Shown here piece after piece: positions 55,815 to 64,000 of a DNA stretch of 64,000 bases (position 1 is the first letter of the stretch; the number at the start of each line of letters is the position of its first letter). Below the pieces are notes generated by a model that saw only the letters and a program-made list of their open reading frames with translations, did no database searches and had not been told where the DNA came from. The stretch spans positions 310,001 to 374,000 of the forward strand of contig NZ_RCVN01000001.1 in the NCBI RefSeq assembly GCF_003697915.1, given 5' to 3'. A program made the position numbers and the translations under genes. Source of the DNA: Staphylococcus pseudoxylosus. GTDB lineage: Bacteria > Bacillota > Bacilli > Staphylococcales > Staphylococcaceae.

Positions 55815-56999
55815 TTATTCTCCCCTCATATCTGACTTCAAGAGTTCTTCGGCATGTTCAATAAGTTCTCGTCTATCAAAATCGCTATAGTTTTCTAAAT
55901 ACTTAGATGCTTTAGGATTTAAATATAAGTCATTCATCGCTTGATCATATACGGTATTGTCCTCGATTAACTCAGGAGAAAACTCTTTCACTAATGTGTT
56001 TTGATCATCATACTTATGCTTGATTGTTAAATCTTCAATAAATACAAAGTTATGTTCATTAGCCTCGTAATCACTGATCATTTCATGGATTTGTAAAATA
56101 TCTTGTTCCGGTATCCATTGATCCGAATCTACTATTACTTTGAGCTGATAGATCGCTTTACCATTTTTTCTAACTTGCGTTTTAAATGCTTGTATATCAT
56201 CAAAAAGACCTTGCTTAGAGGTTTCCTTTGTTTCTAAAACAGCTTTCTCAAATCGTATAAATTGAGTTGGCACAAATTTAGCATCGAGTTTTAAGTTGTC
56301 ACCTTCAACGAGTAAACAACCTTTTTCACCAAGTTCTTTAAAGTGTCTTCCTTGGATATTGCCTGGATAATGTATCTGTGGCATATCACTCAATTGTTGA
56401 CGTTCGTGTATGTGTCCTAATGCCCAATAATGATACAATTTATTATTTAAGTCTTCTAATCTAAACTCTGTGTAACGGTCATTCGTACTAGTTTTACTAT
56501 ATGTGCCATGCAAAATGCCTATATGAATACCTTTATAACCTTGGCTAGTTGGATATGCATCAAGCTTATTCTCATAACTCGCATCATTTTGATAGCTAAA
56601 ACCATGGAGATAAATTTCTTCACCGTTTTTTGTTATTGTTTGATATGTTTCAACATTTTCAGAGAAAACTGATACATTATCTGGCCACACAGTACCAATA
56701 TTCGATGATAAAGGATCATGATTACCGTGACATAAATAGATAAAAATCTGTTCTCTTTCTAAACGTTCGAATTGTTCCTTTAAAAACACTTCTGCACGTA
56801 ATGTGCGATTTTGTTGATCAAATAAATCACCTGAAATAATCATAAAATCGATTTCTTCGGTTAATGCTAAGTCCACTATTTTTTTAAAACTTTCATAAGC
56901 ACTTTTTTGAATATCTTCGAAAATAGGCTGACTGAGATAATCTCTTGACTTAAAAGGACTATCTAAATGTAAATCAGCACAATGAATAAATTTCACCAT
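55815..56999 (-). CDS. yhaO: Metallophosphoesterase YhaO (Mre11/SbcD-like)
   Basis: The start is placed at ATG 56999 (MVKFIHCADLHLDSPFKSRD) behind GGAGAAAG, giving 394 residues. The phosphoesterase motifs are present in order: D-x-H (ADLHLDSPF), GD-x-F (ISGDLFDQ), GNHD (CHGNHDP), and GHIHERQ. It is the nuclease partner of YhaN and ends one base before it. Confidence 0.94.
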   Translation of the reverse strand: MVKFIHCADLHLDSPFKSRDYLSQPIFEDIQKSAYESFKKIVDLALTEEIDFMIISGDLFDQQNRTLRAEVFLKEQFERLEREQIFIYLCHGNHDPLSSNIGTVWPDNVSVFSENVETYQTITKNGEEIYLHGFSYQNDASYENKLDAYPTSQGYKGIHIGILHGTYSKTSTNDRYTEFRLEDLNNKLYHYWALGHIHERQQLSDMPQIHYPGNIQGRHFKELGEKGCLLVEGDNLKLDAKFVPTQFIRFEKAVLETKETSKQGLFDDIQAFKTQVRKNGKAIYQLKVIVDSDQWIPEQDILQIHEMISDYEANEHNFVFIEDLTIKHKYDDQNTLVKEFSPELIEDNTVYDQAMNDLYLNPKASKYLENYSDFDRRELIEHAEELLKSDMRGE

Positions 57000-57495
57000 A
57001 CAGTATCTTTCTCCTTTATTGAAAGGTTTATTTAAGCTGATGCACATTGGATATTTCAGTAACAGATTACACGTTTCAATCAATACTAAAATTTATGCAT
57101 ACAAATACCTTGTATTAGTATATTTTACCACATTGCCTATTAGACAGTCGATAAAACAAAAGATGCTCCATTCAAGACGCTAGCATTACAAATTATTATT
57201 AAATGACTTAGCACCCGATCATTTCCACCGTTATTTAATTAACACAAACTCTTTAAAAAGACTCACAAAAAAATGAGGCTGACACATAAATATATGCCTC
57301 AGCCTCAAATATTGTATTGGTAGTTATTAACTCATTGGAATTACGCTTAAATTTAGCTGTTTCAATTATAGTCTCTACTACCATGATGGATGACAAAATG
57401 TTAGTTATAAAATAATTAGTTTTCTGTGCACTCCATTTAAACTACAACACAATATTTGGTTGTATTATAGTCTTCACACGTTACACTAACAAAAA
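57000..57495. other. Non-coding stretch
   Basis: No gene is seen. It contains a hairpin TGAGGCTGA/TCAGCCTCA (57274-57307) inside a GAGGCTGACAC-type sequence of the kind scattered in staphylococcal intergenic DNA. Confidence 0.5.
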
Positions 57496-57840
57496 TTAGT
57501 CAGCGTAAATTTCATCTAAAGGTTTAACAATGATTTGGTTAATTTCTTGGAATACTTGGCTCATGTTTTGTTCAGCAGCCATTAATTCAGAAATGTTAGA
57601 ATCATTTTCGATTTTTTGAGCTTGTTCTTGTGCTTTTTGTAGCTCTTCTTCACCGATTTCTTCACCTTGCATTTGTTTTTGTTGGAAACTTAATTGTGTT
57701 TCACGGAATTCATCAAATAAATCTTTTGATTCTTGATTTTCTTTAACTTTTGCATAAGCATTTTGAATAGCTTGATATTCATCACTTTCTCTTAATGCTT
57801 GCTCTAATTGATTTGCATGATCGTATAAATTTACTGCCAC
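57496..57840 (-). CDS. YheA/YmcA (YlbF) family protein
   Basis: A 114-residue all-helical protein: [40 protein letters not shown] and [20 protein letters not shown]. This is the YlbF/YmcA-family helical hairpin. Relatives in Bacillus join the RNase Y specificity complex; YheA itself has no known role. ATG 57840 is preceded by AAAGGAG. Confidence 0.9.
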   Translation of the reverse strand: MAVNLYDHANQLEQALRESDEYQAIQNAYAKVKENQESKDLFDEFRETQLSFQQKQMQGEEIGEEELQKAQEQAQKIENDSNISELMAAEQNMSQVFQEINQIIVKPLDEIYAD

Positions 57841-57908
57841 TATGCTTCACTCCTTTTTTGTATATGTGTGAAAACCACATCGATATTACAATAACATAAT
57901 TTAATATG

Positions 57909-59039
57909 TTATACAAAAATTGCAATTACCCCTTGTAATAAACCAATCATACCACCTAATAAGAAACCTAATAACATGATTAATTTTAACTCTTTATTCG
58001 CTATATCTATAATGAGTTTTTCAATATATGCTAAATCAAACGTATTAATCTGTTGTTCAACCATTTGACGTAAATTAACTTTCTTCATAATTGGCGAGAT
58101 ATGTTTTGATGCATTTTCAATAATCACATTCGTTAGCTTTTGTGACACTTTATTTTCTAAAAATCCTATAAAGTTTGGCATCAGGTTATTTAGTGGTTTC
58201 GTTGCCATATTATTAATATCCATATAACCCATTGCTAAATCAGTTACTGATGTTTTAAAAGATTGAAATTGTTGTTCATTTAGCACTTCACTTAACTGTT
58301 TGGATTTAAAGGTTGTGTATTCATTTGCGATAATTTGATTTGCGATTACTTTCGCTTTAGGATGATTAGTCAATCTGATTAATTCATGTTGGATACGATC
58401 AGCAATACTTTCTTTCGTCATAAACATTTGTAGTAACCCGACAATTTTCCCTTTTTCATTGAAGAATGTGTCTAACATTGATGCGATGTCAGATGCACCT
58501 TTTTCAGATTTTAAATAGACACGCGCTCTATCAAATAGTAGTTCTGGTACTGCTTCAACCTTACTATCTAAACTTTTTTCAATATCTTCGGGAATTAATT
58601 GTGCAATTGGAGTATGACTATGATCATAATAAAACAGTTCTAATTTTTCTGACATGACCGTTTCTATTTTCTCATTTGCCAATTGTGCAATATCTATATC
58701 CACTTTTTTCGCTAAATAATCAAAAGATGTACGATCTTCCTTTAATTTCTCAATTTGTTTTTGTACGACTTCCTCTATTGCAGTTCTCGTCGCTGTTGCA
58801 TTTAATTTGGACTGAATCATACTTTCAGTAAGTAAATGTTCTTCAATTACTTGCCCAATTTTATCAGCAATTTCTGCTCTTCGTTTTGGTATTAAACCTG
58901 GCGTGAATGGCACGCGTTTGTTAAAAATATAATATGTTTTGAATGGATGGAACAACATTTTCACCGCAATAACGTTCGTTACTCCACCAATTAATGCACC
59001 AATTATCATCATAAATATAATTATTAAGAATGCATGCAT
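57909..59039 (-). CDS. DUF445 membrane protein (YheB-like)
   Basis: A 376-residue protein. Two hydrophobic ends (FLIIIFMMIIGALIGGVTNV and LIMLLGFLLGGMIGLLQGVI) enclose a long amphipathic helical middle. AVKMLFHPFKTYYIFNKRVPFTPGLIPKRRAE is the family hallmark. Function unknown. It is followed by yheA on the same strand. Confidence 0.9.
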   Translation of the reverse strand: MHAFLIIIFMMIIGALIGGVTNVIAVKMLFHPFKTYYIFNKRVPFTPGLIPKRRAEIADKIGQVIEEHLLTESMIQSKLNATATRTAIEEVVQKQIEKLKEDRTSFDYLAKKVDIDIAQLANEKIETVMSEKLELFYYDHSHTPIAQLIPEDIEKSLDSKVEAVPELLFDRARVYLKSEKGASDIASMLDTFFNEKGKIVGLLQMFMTKESIADRIQHELIRLTNHPKAKVIANQIIANEYTTFKSKQLSEVLNEQQFQSFKTSVTDLAMGYMDINNMATKPLNNLMPNFIGFLENKVSQKLTNVIIENASKHISPIMKKVNLRQMVEQQINTFDLAYIEKLIIDIANKELKLIMLLGFLLGGMIGLLQGVIAIFV

Positions 59040-59169
59040 AAAAGTTTCTCCTTTTTATTTTACTTGGTAACGTACTACTATTAAAAATTCACTCTTAAAC
59101 ATTGTACAATACATATCGTTTAATTGTGTAGAAGAATACACTTATTCATTTTAAAAAACAATTGAAAAT

Positions 59170-59199
59170 AAAAAAAGACCTAAATCTTTTGTTTAGGTC
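59170..59199 (-). terminator. Terminator of the HTH regulator gene
   Basis: Minus-strand stem GACCTAAA/TTTAGGTC with an 7-nt loop, followed by TTTTTTTAT. Confidence 0.85.
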
Positions 59200-59297
59200 A
59201 AGTAGTGTATAGTGACTAAATCATTCATATACAATTTAAAGTCCTATGTCACCAAATTATATAAATAATGATTCTTCTATCACAAATTGAATTAATA

Positions 59298-59762
59298 TTA
59301 TACGTGCATTAACTCTTCTTTAGAAATTCTACCAAAATATGTTTCTGCTTCTCTTAATTTAGAAGTACCAAATATTGGTTGTGTTTCTTGGTTAAGTACG
59401 CGATAAATATCACTTACTTTATTGCTTTGTAAGATGAAACCATTACGGCTATCAACAGTGTTCCAGTAGATGTCACTTGTTGTTGAATGGTTAGGGTATG
59501 CACAGTGATTACGAGAAATAGTTTGTACCATTTCTAGAGGATCACAACCAAATGTACTATTTAAAACATCTGAATCTCTAAATAATGCACAAATTGAGAC
59601 ACATGTTGTCCAGTTAGGTAGTACTCTTTCTTTTTCTATTTGTACTAAAGTCTTTTTTGAAAGACCAATAGTTTGGGCCATCGTATCTTGCGTATAACCT
59701 GCTTCAATACGTACCATTTTAAATTTTGTTTGAATTAAATCTGTGAAATTCTGTCTATCCAT
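59298..59762 (-). CDS. XRE-family transcriptional regulator
   Basis: A 154-residue protein. The N-terminal HTH (about 12-45) is KMVRIEAGYTQDTMAQTIGL SKKTLVQIEKER-like. The C-terminal part (NHCAYPNHSTTSDIYWNTVD, FILQSNKVSDIYRVLNQETQ) has no domain I recognise. It is divergent from purU across 430 bases. Target unknown. Confidence 0.85.
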   Translation of the reverse strand: MDRQNFTDLIQTKFKMVRIEAGYTQDTMAQTIGLSKKTLVQIEKERVLPNWTTCVSICALFRDSDVLNSTFGCDPLEMVQTISRNHCAYPNHSTTSDIYWNTVDSRNGFILQSNKVSDIYRVLNQETQPIFGTSKLREAETYFGRISKEELMHV

Positions 59763-60193
59763 TACTTTAATCTACCTTTCATCTAAAGAATATTTTATCC
59801 GGACACAAGAAATTGCAATAATACACGCTTCTTGAAACACAAATTACATCTTAATACAATTTTTAAGAAAATAAAAGAGTGAAATCAAATTTTCATCGTT
59901 TTTTATCATTGGCGCAATTATCAAAATAATCAATCTTATATCTTATAATTAAGTTACAAACAAAAACCACTTTGTTTGTAAGCGTATTATTTTCGTGAAA
60001 AGTGTCATCATCCAAAATTACTTATTACTCTTAAAAGATAAAAACACTATTTATTATTATAGCCTATTTCTACTATAATAGTATAGTTAAAAGTATAAAT
60101 TGTTCTATTTTTGTTGAAAAACATTTTATTTATTTACATTGTTCAGAATATTCCCTATAATTTTAAGTACTTTTTAAATTTTGAGGTGCTTAA
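59763..60193. other. Divergent control region
   Basis: AT-rich with several hexamer-like promoter motifs, but none I can place firmly. No gene is seen between the HTH regulator and purU. Confidence 0.4.
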
Positions 60194-61045
60194 ATGGAAG
60201 ATAAATACATATTACTCGCAACATGCAATGACAAAGTCGGTATAACGTCATTAATTACAAATATTATTGCAGAATACGGCTCTAATATTTTACATCTTGA
60301 TCACTTTACTGAGTACGATCATGCACAAGATACCGAAGGGAAATTATTTTTAAGATTTGAGTTTGAAAAAGTAACACAATTGAAAGAGGCTCTAGAAAAC
60401 ACTTTAAGTCAAAATGATATTAATTTTGATATTTTTGATACAAGTGATAAAACAAAAATCGCATTATTTGTATCAAAAGAAGACCATGCTTTTAATGAAG
60501 TATTATTAAGAGTTCAACGTAAAGAAATTCCTGCTGAAATCACTTGTGTTGTCAGTAATCATGAAAACAATAGACATTTTGCTGAATCTTTTAATATCCC
60601 TTTTTACTATGTACCAAGTAATAATGATAAAGCAGTTGTTGAACAAAACATATTAGATATTTGCGCAAAACACGAAGTAGAATTAATCGTTTTAGCTAAG
60701 TATATGCAAATACTTACAGATAATTTTGTAAGTCATTATCCAAATCAAATTATTAATATCCACCATTCTTTCTTACCTTCATTCATTGGAGCGAACCCAT
60801 ACAAACAAGCTTGGGAACGCGGCGTTAAATTAGTCGGTGCAACAAGTCATTACGTAACTTCTGATTTAGATGAAGGACCAATTATAGACCAAGATGTCAC
60901 ACGTATTAATCATCGTTATAACGTACAAGATTTACGTAAAATTGGACGTCATGTTGAATCTTCTGTTTTAGCTCAAGCAGTTGAATATCATGTTCAACAT
61001 AAAGTCATCGTGAATGATGGCAATAAAACAATCGTTTTTAATTAA
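60194..61045 (+). CDS. purU: Formyltetrahydrofolate deformylase
   Basis: A 283-residue protein. The N-terminal ACT domain (about 1-85, LLATCNDKVGITSLITNIIA) is followed by a formyl transferase domain. Its catalytic Asn/His lie in NIHHSFLPSF (about 192-201) and Asp in ATSHYVTSDLDEGPIIDQD. It releases formate from 10-formyl-THF. Placed directly before pflBA, it would feed or balance the formate/one-carbon pool (inference). Confidence 0.95.
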   Translation: MEDKYILLATCNDKVGITSLITNIIAEYGSNILHLDHFTEYDHAQDTEGKLFLRFEFEKVTQLKEALENTLSQNDINFDIFDTSDKTKIALFVSKEDHAFNEVLLRVQRKEIPAEITCVVSNHENNRHFAESFNIPFYYVPSNNDKAVVEQNILDICAKHEVELIVLAKYMQILTDNFVSHYPNQIINIHHSFLPSFIGANPYKQAWERGVKLVGATSHYVTSDLDEGPIIDQDVTRINHRYNVQDLRKIGRHVESSVLAQAVEYHVQHKVIVNDGNKTIVFN

Positions 61046-61150
61046 TATTGTGTATAAAAAGTGTACTAATTACTGTTATCATAATGATTAATATACATTT
61101 ATGCACAATTTAATTTCTAAAACCTTCTATTATATATGCACGATTTATTA

Positions 61151-61196
61151 AGCCACTTTTATTCACTAATTACTTCGTATAAAAGTGGCTATTTTT
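61151..61196 (+). terminator. Terminator of purU
   Basis: Stem AGCCACTTTTAT / ATAAAAGTGGCT followed by ATTTTTG. The remainder of 61197-61367 shows no gene. Confidence 0.88.
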
Positions 61197-61367
61197 GTGT
61201 TTCTTATTTTTTATATTCACTTTTATACGCACCTTCATCCATGCCTTTCCTTTACTCATTAATAATACTGCAGTCCTCATCTGTTGTATAACAGATACAC
61301 AATGTTATAAAACTGTCATATAACTTCTTACAGTTTCTCAAATCGTTCACAGTTTGTATTAAAAACT

Positions 61368-61430
61368 TTCACAAATATTGTGAAAAATTTAACAATGACA
61401 ATGTTACAATATTTGTGAAATTATTAACAA
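61368..61430. promoter_or_regulatory. Rex-like redox operators upstream of pflB
   Basis: A dyad TTCACAAATATTGTGAA (61368-61384) overlaps TTGTGAAAAATTTAACAA (61378-61395). A second box TTGTGAAATTATTAACAA lies at 61413-61430, ending next to the pflB ribosome site. They resemble the staphylococcal Rex site TTGTGAA-N4-6-TTCACAA, so repression at low NADH is likely. Confidence 0.75.
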
Positions 61431-61449
61431 AATGAATGGAGGAGAAAAA

Positions 61450-63699
61450 ATATTAGAAAAAGAAAAATTACATGAAACTGCTTGGCAAGGATTCAAAAGT
61501 GGACGTTGGAATCGCCATGTTGATGTTCGTGAATTTATCCAACTAAACTACTCACTATATGAAGGTGATGATCAATTTTTAGAAGGGCCGACTGAGGCAA
61601 CAACGAAGCTATGGGATCAAGTGATGGCTTTATCCAAAGAAGAACGTGATCGTGGTGGCATGTGGGATATGGATACAAAAGTGCCTTCTACAATCACTTC
61701 ACATGAAGCTGGTTATTTAAACCAAGATTTAGAGACTATTGTCGGTGTCCAAACTGAGAAACCATTTAAACGATCTATGCAACCATTTGGAGGTATTCGT
61801 ATGGCTAAAGCTGCCTGCGAAGCATATGGTTATGAGTTAGATTCAGAAACTGAAAAAATATTTACAGATTATCGTAAAACACATAATCAAGGCGTGTTTG
61901 ATGCCTACTCTAAGGAAATGCTTAATTGTAGAAAAGCTGGTATTATAACAGGTCTTCCTGACGCTTATGGTCGTGGGAGAATCATTGGTGACTATCGCCG
62001 TGTTGCACTGTATGGCATTGACTTTTTGATGGCAGAAAAAATGCATGACTTTAACACTATGTCTACTGAAATGTCAGAAGATGTTATTCGCTTGCGCGAA
62101 GAATTATCAGAACAATATCGCTCACTTAAAGAATTGAAAATATTAGGTAAAACATACGGTTTTGACCTTGGTCGCCCCGCCAATACTTTTAAAGAAGCTG
62201 TACAATGGCTTTATTTAGCATATTTAGCTGCTATTAAAGAACAAAATGGTGCTGCTATGAGTTTAGGACGCACGTCTACATTTTTAGATATTTATGCTGA
62301 ACGAGATTTAAAAAATAGTACGATAACAGAACGTGAAGTTCAAGAAATAATTGACCATTTTATTATGAAATTACGTATTGTGAAATTCGCACGTACACCA
62401 GATTATAATGAATTATTCTCTGGCGACCCTACTTGGGTGACTGAATCAATTGGTGGTATAGGAATTAATGGTAAACCACTTGTAACTAAAAACTCATTCC
62501 GCTTCTTGCAATCATTAGACAACTTAGGACCTGCACCAGAACCAAATTTAACTGTACTTTGGTCGGTACAATTGCCATCCCACTTTAAAAACTACTGTGC
62601 AAAAATGAGTATAAAAACAAGTTCAATACAGTATGAAAATGATGATTTAATGCGTGAATCATACGGTGACGACTATGGTATTGCGTGTTGTGTATCTGCA
62701 ATGAAAATTGGTAAACAAATGCAATTCTTTGGTGCTCGTGCAAACTTAGCTAAAACTTTATTATACGCAATTAATGGTGGTAAAGATGAAAAATCTGGTA
62801 TGCAAGTCGGACCATCATATGAAGCTATCAATTCACAAGTATTAAATTACGATGAAGTGTTTGAAAAATTTGATAAGACGATGGATTGGTTAGCAGGCGT
62901 TTACATCAATGCTTTAAATATTATTCATTATATGCATGATAAATACAGTTACGAACGTATCGAGATGGCGTTACATGATACTAATATTATACGTACGATG
63001 GCAACAGGTATTGCAGGATTATCAGTTGCTGCGGATTCATTGTCAGCAATTAAATATGCTCAAGTTACACCAATACGTGATGAAAATGGTTTAGTAATTG
63101 ATTTTGAAATAAATGGAGATTTCCCTAAATATGGGAACAATGATACTCGTGTAGATGATATTGCCGTAGATTTAGTAGAACGTTTTATGACTAAATTAAG
63201 AAGTCATAAAACATATCGTAACTCTGAACATACGATGAGTGTTCTTACAATCACATCAAATGTCGTTTACGGTAAAAAGACCGGTAATACACCTGATGGA
63301 CGAAAAGCTGGTGAACCATTTGCTCCTGGTGCCAATCCAATGCATGGACGAGATCAAAAAGGTGCATTATCATCGCTAAGCTCTGTTGCAAAAATTCCTT
63401 ATGATTGTTGTAAGGACGGTATTTCAAACACATTCAGTATCGTTCCTAAGTCATTAGGAAAATTACCAGAAGAACAAAATAGAAATTTGACAAGTATGCT
63501 TGATGGATACGCTATGCAACACGGCCACCATTTAAATATAAACGTTTTTAATCGGGACACATTGTTAGATGCAATGGAACACCCTGAAGCGTATCCACAA
63601 CTAACTATACGTGTTTCTGGCTATGCTGTTAATTTCATCAAATTAACACGAGAACAACAATTAGATGTTATTTCTCGTACGTTCCATGAAAGAATGTAA
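61450..63699 (+). CDS. pflB: Formate acetyltransferase (pyruvate formate-lyase)
   Basis: A 749-residue glycyl-radical enzyme with the activity-site pair Cys-Cys in [10 protein letters not shown] and the radical Gly in [11 protein letters not shown] near the C-terminus. Family members begin M-L-E; here [16 protein letters not shown] is preceded by ATA (61450-61452), 7 bases from the GGAGGAG site. The only in-frame ATG is upstream at 61432, and that reading would contain the ribosome site. An AUA start is therefore likely. It splits pyruvate into acetyl-CoA and formate without oxygen. Confidence 0.93.
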   Translation: MLEKEKLHETAWQGFKSGRWNRHVDVREFIQLNYSLYEGDDQFLEGPTEATTKLWDQVMALSKEERDRGGMWDMDTKVPSTITSHEAGYLNQDLETIVGVQTEKPFKRSMQPFGGIRMAKAACEAYGYELDSETEKIFTDYRKTHNQGVFDAYSKEMLNCRKAGIITGLPDAYGRGRIIGDYRRVALYGIDFLMAEKMHDFNTMSTEMSEDVIRLREELSEQYRSLKELKILGKTYGFDLGRPANTFKEAVQWLYLAYLAAIKEQNGAAMSLGRTSTFLDIYAERDLKNSTITEREVQEIIDHFIMKLRIVKFARTPDYNELFSGDPTWVTESIGGIGINGKPLVTKNSFRFLQSLDNLGPAPEPNLTVLWSVQLPSHFKNYCAKMSIKTSSIQYENDDLMRESYGDDYGIACCVSAMKIGKQMQFFGARANLAKTLLYAINGGKDEKSGMQVGPSYEAINSQVLNYDEVFEKFDKTMDWLAGVYINALNIIHYMHDKYSYERIEMALHDTNIIRTMATGIAGLSVAADSLSAIKYAQVTPIRDENGLVIDFEINGDFPKYGNNDTRVDDIAVDLVERFMTKLRSHKTYRNSEHTMSVLTITSNVVYGKKTGNTPDGRKAGEPFAPGANPMHGRDQKGALSSLSSVAKIPYDCCKDGISNTFSIVPKSLGKLPEEQNRNLTSMLDGYAMQHGHHLNINVFNRDTLLDAMEHPEAYPQLTIRVSGYAVNFIKLTREQQLDVISRTFHERM

Positions 63700-63716
63700 A
63701 TAAAGGTGGGATCAAA

Positions 63717-64000
63717 ATGCTTAAAGGACACTTGCACTCTGTCGAAAGTATGGGCACTGTCGACGGTCCAGGTATTAGATATATACTATTTATGCAAGGC
63801 TGTTTATTAAGATGTTTATATTGTCATAATCCAGATACATGGAAAGTCAATTCATTTTCTAGGGAAGTAACCGTTGAGGAAATGATTGATGAAATCACAG
63901 CTTTCAAACCTTATTTCGAAGCATCTGGAGGTGGCGTAACTATAAGTGGTGGTGAACCATTACTACAAATGCCTTTTATCACAGCTTTGTTTAAAGCATT
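63717..64000 (+). CDS. pflA: Pyruvate formate-lyase activating enzyme, 3' end cut by window
   Basis: The first 94 residues are visible from ATG 63717 behind [29 protein letters not shown] is followed by the radical-SAM cluster motif C-x3-C-x2-C (CLLRCLYC) and [15 protein letters not shown]. It installs the glycyl radical on PflB. It follows pflB by 17 bases in the same operon. Confidence 0.96.
   Translation, partial: MLKGHLHSVESMGTVDGPGIRYILFMQGCLLRCLYCHNPDTWKVNSFSREVTVEEMIDEITAFKPYFEASGGGVTISGGEPLLQMPFITALFKA

Noticed and set aside
52880..57000. Long plus-strand frames inside yhaN and yhaO
   Set aside because: They are antisense to intact conserved genes and have no ribosome sites.
61843..63433. 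Minus-strand frames inside pflB
   Set aside because: Shadows of a highly conserved gene without start signals.

Overview
The window is an AT-rich, low-GC Firmicutes chromosome segment. Its gene order and protein sequences are those of a Staphylococcus: metK-pckA, menC-menE, hemY-hemH-hemE-traP-ecsBA-hit-prsA-yhaM/N/O and pflBA. The repeated clean Shine-Dalgarno sequences (GGAGG) and frequent TTG/GTG starts fit. I do not assign a species. The arrangement (purU beside pflBA, a decayed island instead of a virulence island) suggests a species other than S. aureus, but that is inference.

Region 1 (1-~13,460) is the right-hand end of a siphovirus-type prophage that continues to the left of the window. 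From right to left it has a tyrosine integrase reading towards the chromosome, small membrane peptides, a frameshifted acetyltransferase, a CI/Cro switch with four related operator palindromes and two facing promoters, a Rha-type antirepressor, a DUF2829 (Tad2-like) protein and DUF771/DUF1108 proteins. Then comes a replication/recombination module on the minus strand: ERF annealing protein, SSB, homing-type HNH enzyme, HNHc nuclease, replication initiator with two sets of 15-bp internal repeats that look like the phage origin, DnaC-like loader and RusA. It ends in an SNase-like protein cut by the window edge.

Region 2 (13.5-30.8 kb) is mostly core chromosome: a transaldolase-family protein, a CrcB fluoride-channel pair, aldo/keto reductase, a NERD-like membrane protein, metK under a SAM-I riboswitch, pckA, hydrolase/Nudix pair, yidD, menC-menE and a PepSY lipoprotein. 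After that lies a variable stretch with a secreted protein that resembles a MAP/Eap-like domain, a YagU-family membrane protein, a GNAT enzyme, an unknown gene, a decayed 0.8-kb stretch and an SDR.

Region 3 (31,006-40,622) is an accessory island at the 3' end of tRNA-Ser(GGA). A 17-bp core (AATTAACGGAGAGTGAG) occurs at 31,006, at 34,086 (one mismatch) and in the tRNA-Ser end at 40,606, and a partial copy lies at 33,919. The island is therefore at least two decayed elements in tandem. The tRNA-distal element carries an MFS transporter and an integrase relic. The tRNA-proximal element carries a secreted protein that lacks a normal start codon, small membrane peptides, an SOS-controlled YolD-like gene, an acetoin/diacetyl reductase, an endolysin 3' fragment and an intact integrase. 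The endolysin fragment abuts the integrase start, which is what remains when almost all of a prophage is deleted internally. The position (between menCE and the tRNA-hemYHE block) matches, as far as I know, the site of nuSa-beta in S. aureus.

Region 4 (40.6-64 kb) is core chromosome: an eight-gene tRNA operon, a serine-hydrolase-like protein lacking its nucleophile, heme synthesis (hemY, hemH, hemE), traP, the Ecs transporter, hit, ytxH, prsA, the yhaM-yhaN-yhaO nuclease group, yheA/yheB homologues, a helix-turn-helix regulator, purU and the anaerobic pflB-pflA operon. That operon has two Rex-like boxes, and pflB apparently begins with ATA.
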